Source: Candidatus Altimarinota bacterium (GTDB lineage Bacteria; Cyanobacteriota; Cyanobacteriia; Cyanobacteriales; Microcystaceae). Taken from it: a DNA stretch of 37,633 nucleotides. Positions 1 to 8,786 of this stretch are shown piece after piece. Within the stretch, counting starts at the first letter, position 1. Each line of letters opens with the position of its first letter. The stretch is from NCBI GenBank assembly GCA_012031035.1, contig JAAUUT010000047.1, positions 1 through 37,633 on the forward strand, in the 5' to 3' direction. The notes beneath the pieces were generated by a model. It made no database searches. It saw only the letters and a list, made by a program, of their open reading frames with translations, and was not told the origin of the DNA. Both the position numbers and the translations under genes were made by a program.

Positions 1-148
1 TCCGAAATGACTTGGCACTCTCAGCAATCAGAAACAGAACCAATCCAAACAGTCGATGGTCGTGATGTGCGCCGTGAGAAACAGTTTCCTCGGCATTTTT
101 GTGATAGTTGAGGGCAATTTGGGACTCGTTTAATGCTGAACCTTGCAT
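1..148 (-). CDS. ctaE: Cytochrome c oxidase subunit III, N-terminal part (partial, runs off window)
   Basis: The minus strand from 148 gives an open frame of 49 codons that leaves the left edge of the window. It begins MQGSALNESQIALNYHKN, followed by a His-rich stretch (HGAHHDHR) and the start of a membrane helix (LFGLVLFLIAES). A short N-terminal tail with this His-rich segment before the first helix is what cyanobacterial CtaE proteins show. The gene starts 22 bases after the ctaD stop, giving the usual order ctaC-ctaD-ctaE. Subunit III is an integral membrane subunit of the aa3-type terminal oxidase. It lacks redox centres but stabilises subunit I. The identification rests mainly on context and on this N-terminus, because most of the protein is outside the window. 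Confidence 0.85.
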   Translation of the reverse strand, partial: MQGSALNESQIALNYHKNAEETVSHGAHHDHRLFGLVLFLIAESAKSFR

Positions 149-170
149 AAGTTTCTTGTATCCTTTTCCT

Positions 171-1844
171 TTACCTTGACTCAGAACCTACTTCAGCGAG
201 CATTTCTGCCACCGTTTCTTTCTCTTCCTCAGCTTCTGTATCGATGCCATAATCATAAGGCCCCGACCAAAGAACGGGTTCTTCTTCAAAGTTTTCAATA
301 ATCGGAGGCGAACTGGTTTGCCATTCTAACGTCAAGGCACTCCAAGGATTGCGACTGGCCTTTTCACCTTTAGTGAGACTCCAGAGAACGTTGATAACGA
401 AGGGAATCGTCGAAACTGCCATGATGTATGCCCCAACCGTGCAGAGAACGTTCAAAGGCTGAAAAGAAACATCGTATAAAGCAATTCGGCGATTCATGCC
501 CAACAATCCCAATTCGTGCATGGGCATGAAGGTAAGGTTCAGACCGATGAAAGTCAAAGCAAAATGTAACCTACCTAAATTCTCATTAATCATCCGTCCG
601 GTCATCTTCGGATACCAATGATAGAACCCAGCAAATAAACCCAGGGCGCTACCGCCGAAGAGGACGTAATGGAAGTGACCGACAACAAAATAGGTATCGT
701 GAACGTGAATGTCAAAAGGCACTGAAGCGACCATGACACCCGTTAATCCACCGATTAAGAAGGAAGAAAGAAAGCCAAGGGCAAACAGCATGGGGGTATT
801 AAGGCTGAGTTTGCCTCCCCAAATCGTGGCACACCAACTAAAGACTTTAATTCCTGTCGGTACGGCAATCAGCATGGTAGCTGCCATAAAAAACATTCGC
901 AACCAGCCAGGAGTGCCGCTAGTAAACATATGGTGCGCCCAGACAATAAAACCCAGAAAGCAAATTGCTAGGCTAGAGTATGCGATCGCCGATAGCCAAA
1001 AATTGGCTTGCGCGAGTGAACTGGCAAAACTTCCGAAATTATGCCAAAAAATGGCAAAACCATGATATAAACTGCCGGATGCGAGTAAAACCAGAACATA
1101 TGCTGGTAAACTACCGGATCTCCGCCGCCTGTTGGGTTAAAGAAACTCGTTCCCGCCAACAGATCGAAGGACAGCAAAATCAAAGCCGCAGCTAACACTG
1201 GCGTAGATAGCAAAATCAAAATCGACGTTGCCATCATCGCCCAGCAGAACAGAGGCATATTGTACAGATCCATATCGGGCATTCGCATCCTCAGAATCGT
1301 GGTAAGAAAGTTAATCGCTCCCCAAAATCGAAGATGTTCCTGCAATTAAAAGGCTGAGAATCCAGATTTCCTCTCCCCACTTACCAGCAACCAAACTTAG
1401 AGGTGGGTAAGATGTCCATCCGGCTTGAGGGGCACCCACAAAAAAGCTACTCATCAGCAGTATGCCACCGACAGGAAACATCCAGAAAGCGACGGCATTC
1501 AACCGAGGAAAAGCCATATCCTCAGCCCCAATCATCAGAGGAATCAAAAAGTTAGCAAATGCTGCCCCAGCAGGTACGATCCATAAAAAGATCATGGTCG
1601 TTCCGTGCATGGTCAGCAATTGATTGTAAAATTCGGGACTGACAAAATCTGGGTCGGGAGTTGCTAACTCCGTCCGCATGGCTTCTGCAAAAGCACCGCC
1701 GATAAAAAAGAAAAGAAATGAAGCAACAAAATATTGAATTCCAATTACCTTGTGGTCGGTATTGAAGGTGAAATAGTCTTGCCACTTCCGTTGTTTGTGT
1801 TCGGAAGGTTTAGTATGAGGGATTGTTTCTGCTGATGTAGTCAT
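171..1844 (-). CDS. ctaD: Cytochrome c oxidase subunit I (two single-base frameshifts as read)
   Basis: This is the catalytic heme a/a3-CuB subunit of the thylakoid/plasma membrane aa3 oxidase, which reduces O2 with electrons from cytochrome c or plastocyanin. Conserved blocks run over the whole 558-codon span: TDHKVIGIQY near the N-terminus, MLTMHGT-like heme ligand region, GGGDPVVYQHMFWFYSHPAVYI (CuB His and Tyr), and HVHDTYFVVGHFHYV (heme a3/a ligands). The reading frame is broken twice. An extra base in a C4 run on the plus strand (1320-1323) stops translation after SSILG. A missing base next to a HIP1 site (about 989-991) shifts it back after KPIFGYR. Conservation is perfect on both sides of each break, so these look like sequencing indels. 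A true pseudogene cannot be excluded. Confidence 0.93.
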
Positions 1845-1848
1845 TTTC

Positions 1849-1878
1849 AGTTATCAGTAATCAGTTATCAGGAATCAG
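1849..1878. repeat. Degenerate short direct repeats (CAGTTATCAG / TAATCAG) in the ctaC-ctaD gap
   Basis: The gap between ctaC and ctaD holds several near-copies of CAGTTATCAG and AATCAG in a row. This looks like low-complexity filler seen between cyanobacterial genes. No clear ribosome binding site for ctaD is visible on the minus strand just after it. Confidence 0.5.
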
Positions 1879-2020
1879 TTTTTGAAGGCAAAAGGCAACA
1901 GTAATGAGCGTTAATTGAGAATAGCGTTAGCTGTCTGTTTCCTGATTTCCTACGATGCTCCTCCGGTTTCGCTATCGCTTGCATTGCGCTTGCGTGTCGG
2001 TTCCCTGTTGCCTTGAATTG

Positions 2021-3025
2021 CTACTGACTGCTAACCATCGAATGATGTTGGGCGTGTAATTGTTCTAAGGTGTTGGAGTCAATCCCCATTTCTTGCGCGT
2101 AGGGCGCTAAATATTCGCCATCTGAAAGGTTGGCCCCATTGACAGCAACTGCCTTATCTAAATCTTCATTTTGAGCCAGGGTATTGTCTCTTAGCCACTG
2201 GTTGTATTCTTCGGGCGTTTGTACGTATAGAAACGTTTTCATTCCACCATGATAAGCCCCGCAGAGTTCGGCGCAGATGACGGGATATTTTCCGTCGCGA
2301 GTTGCCGTAAATGTCAGTTGGGCATCTCGTCCCGGAATAGCATCTTGCTTGATTCGCAATTGGGGAACCCAAAAAGCGTGTAGGACATCGCCAGCCGATA
2401 GATTAAGTTGAACGGGTTGCCCTACGGGAACGTGTAACTCGCCAGAGACAATACCTGTTTCGGGATAGGTAAAAATCCAGGCATATTGAATACCATTGAC
2501 GTTAACTTGTAAAGGCAGTTCTTTTGACTGATTGCCAGGAGAGGCTCCTAATCCGAGTGCAATTTTTTGATTATCAGAGTTTAGTGCTAGGGCAACGGGT
2601 TCTGATGTTGATGGCATATCTGTGTTTTGGTGCGCCATCTTATGACCCATGTCGTGAGAAGCCATCGGATCTAGACCTCCCATGTTATTGTAAACCTCAA
2701 AACTGTAGATCGACAGTACTAAGACAATAATGGTTGGAATAGCTGTCCAGAGGATTTCTAAGGGGACATTTCCTTCAATAGCAGGGCCGTCAGTTTTATC
2801 TCCCTGACGCTTGCGAAATTTAAAAATTGAGTAAATTAGTACGCCTTCGATCAACAGGAATAAGCCAGTGGCAATGGTCATCATGAAATTAAAAATGCCA
2901 TCTACTTGTGCGGCTTCCTCAGAGGCCGCTACTGGTAAAAGTCCGTGGTTTTGACCGTACCAAAGGCTAATTAAGGTCAAGGCGATACCAATAATCAGCG
3001 TGAGAATGTTACTGGGGATGTTCAC
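2021..3025 (-). CDS. ctaC: Cytochrome c oxidase subunit II
   Basis: This is the CuA-bearing subunit that accepts electrons from soluble cytochrome c6 or plastocyanin and passes them to subunit I. The 334-residue protein has two N-terminal membrane helices (about residues 7-30 and 48-70, with a further hydrophobic stretch at 93-108), then a lumenal/periplasmic cupredoxin domain. The CuA ligands are visible: His216 in VLHAFW, then Cys251-x-Glu253-x-Cys255-xxx-His259-xx-Met262. A Met/His-rich insert lies at residues 115-137 (MGGLDPMASHDMGHKMAHQ), before the copper site. Full length for the family. It is the first gene of ctaC-ctaD-ctaE and is transcribed divergently from ctaA. A 176-base gap with degenerate TTATCAG repeats separates it from ctaD. 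Confidence 0.96.
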   Translation of the reverse strand: MNIPSNILTLIIGIALTLISLWYGQNHGLLPVAASEEAAQVDGIFNFMMTIATGLFLLIEGVLIYSIFKFRKRQGDKTDGPAIEGNVPLEILWTAIPTIIVLVLSIYSFEVYNNMGGLDPMASHDMGHKMAHQNTDMPSTSEPVALALNSDNQKIALGLGASPGNQSKELPLQVNVNGIQYAWIFTYPETGIVSGELHVPVGQPVQLNLSAGDVLHAFWVPQLRIKQDAIPGRDAQLTFTATRDGKYPVICAELCGAYHGGMKTFLYVQTPEEYNQWLRDNTLAQNEDLDKAVAVNGANLSDGEYLAPYAQEMGIDSNTLEQLHAQHHSMVSSQ

Positions 3026-3162
3026 GGTTCTAAACTGGTAATCTTTTGCCTATTTATAACTTAGGCCAAATCTAGCGAGAAAGTCCGATCTGTACTCAAA
3101 AGTCACCTTGAATCTTTATGTTTTGTTTGGGATCGATCGCGCTTATCGCTTCACCTTCAGCG

Positions 3163-3194
3163 AAATGTAACTAAATGTAACTGAATTGTAAACT
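3163..3194 (-). promoter_or_regulatory. Tandem HLR1-like (RpaB-type) repeats between ctaC and ctaA
   Basis: On the plus strand two exact 10-base copies of AAATGTAACT lie in tandem (3163-3172, 3173-3182), followed by a third variant copy, GAATTGTAAACT (3183-3194). Read on the minus strand the pair gives GTTACATT-TA-GTTACATT. This matches the published HLR1 consensus for the redox/high-light response regulator RpaB: two (G/T)TTACA(T/A)(T/A) units separated by two bases. The third unit is offset by one extra base. The block ends 22 bases upstream of the ctaA -35 box and about 140 bases from the ctaC start. RpaB binding is inferred. Confidence 0.6.
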
Positions 3195-3216
3195 CAGTCT
3201 GAAGAATCTTTATGAA

Positions 3217-3246
3217 TTGACACTAAAGGGATTAGGACGTAAATAT
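3217..3246 (+). promoter_or_regulatory. Sigma70-type promoter for ctaA
   Basis: A perfect -35 hexamer TTGACA (3217-3222) is followed after 17 bases by TAAATA (3240-3245), a fair -10 box. It lies about 20 bases before the ctaA start codon, so the leader would be short. The spacing is optimal. The -10 match is only partial. Confidence 0.55.
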
Positions 3247-3265
3247 GTAAGGTCTTCTAAGTGAT

Positions 3266-4207
3266 ATGGCAGAATCGGTTCTTCATTCTCAGATACCAAT
3301 CAAAACTCCCCAACAACAATCGCCAACAAAATCGTCAGTCCAAAAATGGATATGTCGCCTGGTTTGGAAAATAGCGATCGCAACGCTTTTGTTAATGGCT
3401 GTCGGTAGTGCGACCAGGGTCATGAATGCCGGACTCGCTTGTCCCGATTGGCCTTTGTGTTACGGGCAACTGATTCCAACTCAGCAGATGAATCTTCAGG
3501 TCTTCCTAGAGTGGTTTCATCGTCTCGATGCTGCCTTAATCGGCTTTAGCACGATCGCGTTGGTTGCGCTATCGTGGTGGTATCGGCGCGAGCTTCCGAG
3601 TTGGCTTCCTGGGGCTTCTACGTTTGCTTTAGGATTAATTGTCTTTCAAGGCGTTCTCGGCGGATTGACCGTAACCCAACTACTGCGGTTTGATATCGTG
3701 ACCGCTCATTTAGGGACAGCAATGGCTTTGCTGGTAACGTTCGTCGCGATCGCTACCGCCCTTACACCCTATCAAAGTACGGGCGAGGGAGCCAAATTAA
3801 TTTGGGCTAGTTTGACGGCGACTATTCTGGTCTACATACAAAGCTTGCTAGGCGGGTTAGTCGCTTCTCGCTGGGCCGTTCATCAATGTTTAGGAATTTC
3901 TCAGTTGTGTACCGTGATGAACAGCCATTTATTAGGCGTTATCCCTGCTACCTTGGGCGCTTTAACCGTAGTCGGGATCGCGTGGCGAACTCCCGCCCTC
4001 GCCCCCATTTTGCGTAGACTCGCCTCAGTCGTGGGCAGCTTAGTCCTTCTACAAATTTTGCTAGGAATTGCCACTTTACGATTGCACTTGCAAGTAGAAC
4101 CCTTAACTGTTGCCCATCATACTGTAGGCGCTGCTTTACTCGCTACTTTAGTCGCTTTGACTGTCTTTACTCTACGCGATCGCAAAACAGTGACCAGTTA
4201 CCAGTGA
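3266..4207 (+). CDS. ctaA: Heme A synthase (COX15/CtaA)
   Basis: This membrane enzyme oxidises the C8 methyl group of heme O to the formyl group of heme A, the cofactor of CtaD. The 313-residue protein is hydrophobic with about eight helices in two homologous halves. Family marks are visible: a GLACPDWPLCYG loop with a Cys pair near residue 60, EWFHRLDAALIG (Glu and heme-ligand His), TAHLG in the first half, and CLGISQLC with NSHLLG and VAHHTVGA in the second half. The first about 28 residues are polar and probably a cytoplasmic tail. It faces ctaC and is followed by ctaB, so supply of heme A is encoded next to the oxidase that uses it. A promoter with HLR1-like repeats lies directly upstream. 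Confidence 0.93.
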   Translation: MAESVLHSQIPIKTPQQQSPTKSSVQKWICRLVWKIAIATLLLMAVGSATRVMNAGLACPDWPLCYGQLIPTQQMNLQVFLEWFHRLDAALIGFSTIALVALSWWYRRELPSWLPGASTFALGLIVFQGVLGGLTVTQLLRFDIVTAHLGTAMALLVTFVAIATALTPYQSTGEGAKLIWASLTATILVYIQSLLGGLVASRWAVHQCLGISQLCTVMNSHLLGVIPATLGALTVVGIAWRTPALAPILRRLASVVGSLVLLQILLGIATLRLHLQVEPLTVAHHTVGAALLATLVALTVFTLRDRKTVTSYQ

Positions 4208-4214
4208 CCAGAGA

Positions 4215-4250
4215 GACAAGGAGGACAAGGAGGACAAGGAGGACAAGGAA
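4215..4250 (+). repeat. Four tandem copies of the 9-mer GACAAGGAG
   Basis: Units at 4215, 4224, 4233 and 4242. The first three are identical and the last ends in A. The array begins eight bases after the ctaA stop, in the gap before ctaB. No function is evident. Such 9-mers are prone to copy-number change by slippage. Confidence 0.85.
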
Positions 4251-4322
4251 GAAAATCTATAAATTCTTTTTACTCCATTCCCTGTTGCCTGTTGCCTTTT
4301 ATTCACTGATAACTAAATGTAC

Positions 4323-4342
4323 AGACGCGATATATCGCGTCT
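4323..4342. repeat. Perfect 20-bp palindrome, dispersed repeat
   Basis: AGACGCGATATATCGCGTCT is a perfect palindrome in the ctaA-ctaB gap, followed by CTAC. A decayed relative with 21 of 24 identical bases lies at 21950-21973. This suggests a small dispersed repeat family rather than a site specific to ctaB. Confidence 0.65.
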
Positions 4343-4377
4343 CTACCAATTACTGATTACTGAAAAGGTGAAAATCA

Positions 4378-5352
4378 ATGACCGTAGGCACAAATGCTGT
4401 CCGACACAACGATAATTTTTTGCAAATCGTTAAAAGCTATTACCAATTAACCAAACCTCGCATTATTCCCTTATTGCTGATTACTACCGCAGCAGCAATG
4501 TGGATGGCATCCCACGGAAGAGTAGACCCATTCAAGCTTTTTATAACGTTAATGGGAGGAACTTTAGCCGCTGCATCCGCACAAACGCTGAACTGTATTT
4601 ACGATCGCGATATCGATTACGAAATGTTGCGCACGAGAGCGCGTCCCATCCCTTCGGGTCGTGTCAAACCCCTTCACGCCCTTATCTTCGCCATTATCCT
4701 AGCGATTCTCTCTTTTACCTTGCTAACAGTATTTGTGAATCTTTTGAGCGCTATGTTGGCAATGTCTGGCATTGTATTTTATATGCTGGTCTATACTCAT
4801 ATGCTCAAGCGCAATACGACTCAAAACATTGTCATTGGTGGGGCAGCGGGTGCTATTCCCCCTTTGGTCGGTTGGGCTGCCGTCACAGGAGATTTGAGTT
4901 GGGCGGCTTGGTTATTGTTTGCAATAATTTTTCTGTGGACTCCTCCCCATTTCTGGGCGCTGGCATTGATGATTAAAGACGATTACGCTCAAGTCAACGT
5001 CCCCATGATGCCCGTCATCGAAGGCGAAGAGTCTACTGTCCGTCAAATATGGTGGTATACGCTTTTGGTCGTGCCTTGTACCTTACTGTTTGTTTTTCCT
5101 CTCAAGGTTTTAGGCGTGTTTTACGCTTGCATGGCAATTGTTTTAGGAGGAACTTTCATTCATAAAGCATGGCAGTTAAAACAAGCGCCTTTTGATAAAG
5201 ATGTAGCGAGATCGACCTTCAAATATTCGATTCTTTACTTGATGCTATTGTGTACGGGTATGGTCGTCGATTCCCTGCCTGTAAGCGATCGCCTCATTGC
5301 TGCCGTCACCGAAAATTTGAATGCCATAATGAGTTTGATTCCAACTTTCTAG
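4378..5352 (+). CDS. ctaB: Protoheme IX farnesyltransferase (heme O synthase)
   Basis: This UbiA-superfamily prenyltransferase attaches farnesyl to heme b, giving heme O, the substrate of CtaA. The 324-residue protein has about nine membrane helices. The first Asp-rich motif NxxxDxxxD is present as Asn72, Asp76 and Asp80, followed by the conserved RARPIPSGR. The second polar loop reads IKDDYAQVNVPMMPV, also family-typical. The start at 4378 is preceded by AAGGTG at a usable distance. It follows ctaA by 170 bases containing a tandem repeat and a palindrome, so it may be a separate transcript or share the ctaA promoter. A hairpin plus T-run terminator follows 36 bases after the stop. Confidence 0.95.
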   Translation: MTVGTNAVRHNDNFLQIVKSYYQLTKPRIIPLLLITTAAAMWMASHGRVDPFKLFITLMGGTLAAASAQTLNCIYDRDIDYEMLRTRARPIPSGRVKPLHALIFAIILAILSFTLLTVFVNLLSAMLAMSGIVFYMLVYTHMLKRNTTQNIVIGGAAGAIPPLVGWAAVTGDLSWAAWLLFAIIFLWTPPHFWALALMIKDDYAQVNVPMMPVIEGEESTVRQIWWYTLLVVPCTLLFVFPLKVLGVFYACMAIVLGGTFIHKAWQLKQAPFDKDVARSTFKYSILYLMLLCTGMVVDSLPVSDRLIAAVTENLNAIMSLIPTF

Positions 5353-5387
5353 CTCGTATAACGATTCCCTTTTCTCAAATTTATCTA

Positions 5388-5411
5388 GCGGGCATTCAGC
5401 CCGTTTTTTTT
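5388..5411 (+). terminator. Rho-independent terminator after ctaB
   Basis: Stem CGGGC / GCCCG (5389-5393 with 5399-5403), loop ATTCA, directly followed by eight T residues (5404-5411). It closes the ctaA-ctaB unit. Confidence 0.85.
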
Positions 5412-5613
5412 AGGTCGATTGACAAGCACTGTATATCAGTTAAGCCTAAAAAGCGATCGCGCTAAACTACCAAAAAACCGTCTTTTTTTACATGTAACAA
5501 AATATTACAAGATCGCCCCATCAGCTTCTGGGAGAGCAAAGCTAGAAATAGAGCAGAAGGCAACAACATGAAAACGCTAGCAATTGCCTGAAAATTAATG
5601 GTGGGAGCAAAAT

Positions 5614-6981
5614 ATGGGGATCGCTACAGTTAACCCAGCAACCGGAGAAACTTTAAAAACGTTTGAAGCGCTGACTCATGAAGAACTTGAAGCCAAACTA
5701 GCCTTAGCGGATTCGGCATTCAAGCAGTATCGTCAAAGCGCGATCGCCCAAAGAAGTCAGATGATGGCGCGTGTGGCCCAAATTTTAGAAAACAAGCAAG
5801 TTGAATTTGCCAAAGTAATGACCCTAGAAATGGGGAAAACTATCAAAAGCGCGATCGCGGAAGTGCAAAAATGTGCGTTAGTTTGCCGCTACTACGCCGA
5901 TAATGCCGCTCAATTCTTAGCTGACGTACCGGGTTCTACCGATGCAAGTTCCAGTTACGTTCGCTATCAGCCGCTAGGAATTATTTTAGCGGTCATGCCG
6001 TGGAATTTTCCATTCTGGCAAGTCTTTCGCTTTGCTGCGCCTGCTTTGATGGCAGGGAATGTGGGAATACTCAAACACGCCTCAAACGTTCCCCAATGCG
6101 CCTTAGCCATTGAAGAGGTTTTTACCGAAGCGGGATTTCCCCCAGGAGTTTTTCAAACCTTACTCGTCGGCGCAGATCGCGTCGAAGCTATTATTAATGA
6201 CGATCGCGTTAAAGCCGCCACGCTAACGGGAAGCGAACCTGCTGGCATGAGTTTGGCAGCGGCGGCAGGCAAACAAATCAAAAAAACCGTTCTCGAATTG
6301 GGCGGTAGCGATCCGTTTATCGTCCTCGAAAGTGCCGATTTAGAAGCAGCAGTAACCACGGCGGTAACGGCTAGAATGCTCAATAACGGTCAATCGTGTA
6401 TCGCTGCCAAGCGATTTATCGTTGCTAATGCAATAGCCGATGAATTTGAAGAACGTTTGCTTTCAAAATATCAAGCCCTTAAAGTTGGCGATCCAATGTC
6501 TGAAGATACGGATATCGGGCCGCTAGCAACGCAAAGAATACTCCAAGATATCGATCGCCAAGTCAAAGAAGCGATAGCCCAAGGCGGAAATGTGTTAATT
6601 GGCGGTCAGCCGCTTTCCGAGAGGACAGGAAATTTTTATCCGCCAACAATTATCGCCAATCTTTCTCCCGATACTTCTATGGCAAAAGAAGAATTTTTCG
6701 GGCCAGTAGCATTGCTATTTCGCGTCGCCAATATTGATGAAGCGATCGCCGTTGCTAATAATACAACTTTTGGTTTGGGGGCGAGTGGCTGGACGAATGA
6801 CGATCGAGAACGCGATCGCCTCATCGACGAACTTGAAGCGGGTGCAGTCTTTATTAATAGCATGGTCAAATCCGATCCGCGCCTGCCCTTTGGAGGGATT
6901 AAGCGATCGGGTTACGGTCGAGAATTAGGAAAAGAGGGAATACAGGAATTTGTTAATATTAAAACAGTCTGGATTAAGTAA
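5614..6981 (+). CDS. gabD: Succinate-semialdehyde dehydrogenase (NAD(P)-dependent)
   Basis: This aldehyde dehydrogenase family member oxidises succinate semialdehyde to succinate. The 455-residue protein shows the catalytic set: Asn131 in MPWNFPFW, the base Glu228 in LELGG, and the nucleophile Cys262 in NNGQSC. The usual C-terminal LPFGGIKRSGYGRELGKEG block is complete. The ATG at 5614 follows GTGGGAG, a plausible binding site. The next gene encodes the ThDP enzyme that makes its substrate, 153 bases downstream on the same strand. In Synechococcus PCC 7002 the same gene pair was shown to link 2-oxoglutarate to succinate, replacing 2-oxoglutarate dehydrogenase. The pairing is the main reason for this substrate assignment. 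The family alone would not fix it. Confidence 0.88.
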   Translation: MGIATVNPATGETLKTFEALTHEELEAKLALADSAFKQYRQSAIAQRSQMMARVAQILENKQVEFAKVMTLEMGKTIKSAIAEVQKCALVCRYYADNAAQFLADVPGSTDASSSYVRYQPLGIILAVMPWNFPFWQVFRFAAPALMAGNVGILKHASNVPQCALAIEEVFTEAGFPPGVFQTLLVGADRVEAIINDDRVKAATLTGSEPAGMSLAAAAGKQIKKTVLELGGSDPFIVLESADLEAAVTTAVTARMLNNGQSCIAAKRFIVANAIADEFEERLLSKYQALKVGDPMSEDTDIGPLATQRILQDIDRQVKEAIAQGGNVLIGGQPLSERTGNFYPPTIIANLSPDTSMAKEEFFGPVALLFRVANIDEAIAVANNTTFGLGASGWTNDDRERDRLIDELEAGAVFINSMVKSDPRLPFGGIKRSGYGRELGKEGIQEFVNIKTVWIK

Positions 6982-7134
6982 CAATAAATAGTAGAGAAGA
7001 AAAAACAGTTGAGTTTTTAGAAAGTCTATTTAACAGGCATTCTAAGAGTTTAGACATACAAAAAAATTGTCTTAGTATTTGTTTTTGTCTATCCACAAAA
7101 TCGTTATAGAAAATACTTTGCCTTGGGAGAGATT

Positions 7135-8786
7135 ATGGGTGAATTAAATACAGCCGATTTGCTAGTTCAGTGTTTAGAAAATGAGGGGGTTGAATACATA
7201 TTTGGACTTCCTGGCGAGGAAAACTTACATATTTTAGAGGCGCTAAAAAATTCTTCAATTAAATTTATTACTACCCGTCACGAACAAGGGGCAGCTTTCA
7301 TGGCCGATGTCTACGGACGGCTGACGGGGAAAGCTGGGGTTTGTCTTTCGACCTTGGGCCCTGGGGCGACCAATTTAATGACTGGGGTCGCCGATGCTAA
7401 CTTAGACCGCGCCCCTTTAGTGGCGATTACGGGTCAAGTGGGAACGGATCGAATGCACATCGAATCCCACCAGTATTTAGATTTGGTGGCAATGTTTGCT
7501 CCCGTTACCAAATGGAACAAGCAAATCGTTCGTCCGGGCATTACGCCCGAAGTCGTGCGCAAAGCGTTTAAAATCTCTCAAAGCGAAAAGCCTGGGGCCG
7601 TTCACATTGACTTGCCCGAAAATATTGCGGCGATGCCAGTTGAAGGGCGACCGCTGAATATTAACGTCAACGAAAAAGTTTATGCCTCCTATCGCAGCCT
7701 TAACCATGCGGCAATGGCGATCGCTAAAGCAAAAACCCCCTTATTATGGTCGGTAATGGCGCAATTCGCGCCCTTGCTAGCGAAGCGCTTACTGAATTCG
7801 CGACTCAGCTTAATATACCCGTCGTCAACACCTTTATGGGCAAAGGCGTTATTCCTTACACCCATCCGCTAGCGTTATGGTCGTTCGGACTGCAACAGAG
7901 AGACTTGATCAGTTGTGCTTTCGAGGAAAGCGATCTCGTCATTGCGATCGGTTACGATTTGGTCGAATATTCTCCTAAACGCTGGAATCCTCAAGGTACG
8001 GTTCCTATCGTTCATATTGGCATGACTTCAGCCGAGATCGATAGTAGCTACATCCCGATAGTAGAGGTGATTGGAGATATTTCTGACTCGTTGATGGAAT
8101 TGCTCAAGCGAACGGATCGTCAAGGAAAACCCGCACCACACGCCATTCAATTGCGTCCTGAAATTCACGCCGAGTACGAACGCTATGCTAACGATGATGG
8201 CTTTCCCATCAAGCCTCAAAAAATAATTTACGATCTCAGACAAGTTATGGGGCCAGAAGATATCGTTATCTCTGATGTAGGCGCACATAAGATGTGGATG
8301 GCGCGTCACTATCATTGCGATACTCCCAATACTTGCTTGATCTCTAATGGATTTGCCGCAATGGGAATAGCGATTCCAGGCGCGATCGCAGCTAAACTCG
8401 TACATCCCAATAAAAAAGTCGTCGCTGTTACCGGAGACGGCGGTTTTATGATGAACAATCAGGAATTAGAAACTGCCTTACGGGTGGGAACGCCTTTTGT
8501 CACCCTTATTTTCAACGATAACGGCTACGGCTTGATCGAATGGAAACAAATCAATCAGTTTGGTAAAGCTTCCTACGTCAAGTTTAGCAATCCCGATTTT
8601 GTCAAATTTGCTGAAAGCATGGGCTTAAAAGGCTACCGCGTCGAATCGGCAGTGGATTTAATTCCAACGCTCAAAACAGCCCTAGAACAAGACGTTCCCA
8701 CTGTGATTGATTGCCCTGTAGATTATGAGGAAAATATTCGTTTCTCGCAAAAATCTGGCGATTTAGTTTGTCATATTTGGGAGTAA
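7135..8786 (+). CDS. 2-Oxoglutarate decarboxylase, acetolactate synthase-like ThDP enzyme (one frameshift as read)
   Basis: This enzyme probably decarboxylates 2-oxoglutarate to succinate semialdehyde. It is often labelled acetolactate synthase large subunit (IlvB-like). Visible features: an N-terminal ThDP pyrimidine-binding domain with catalytic Glu in RHEQGAAFMADVYGR, and the C-terminal ThDP motif GDGGFMMNN...FNDNGYG. A TTG at 7123 could open the frame, but the ATG at 7135 sits correctly behind GGGAGAG (7125-7131), so I chose it. The frame breaks in a run of five C at 7736-7740. One more C would restore KTPLIMVGNGAI and join the two halves into about 550 residues. It lies next to the semialdehyde dehydrogenase gene, as in the PCC 7002 pair. 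Substrate is inferred from that context. Confidence 0.87.

Noticed and set aside
985..1323. Programmed frameshifting in ctaD
   Set aside because: The two shifts need opposite directions, the first would require dropping a base in a C4 run, and no such control is known for CtaD. Sequencing error is simpler.
4215..4250. CRISPR array
   Set aside because: The units are directly tandem 9-mers with no spacers. I saw no spaced repeat array anywhere in the window.
5568..5591. Seven-codon leader ORF before the semialdehyde dehydrogenase gene
   Set aside because: It encodes no run of regulatory codons, has no attenuator hairpin next to it, and frames this short are expected by chance.
6153..6869. Antisense open frames inside the semialdehyde dehydrogenase gene
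   Set aside because: They are shadows of a strongly conserved gene, arising from its codon usage. They encode low-complexity Ala/Ser/Arg sequence.
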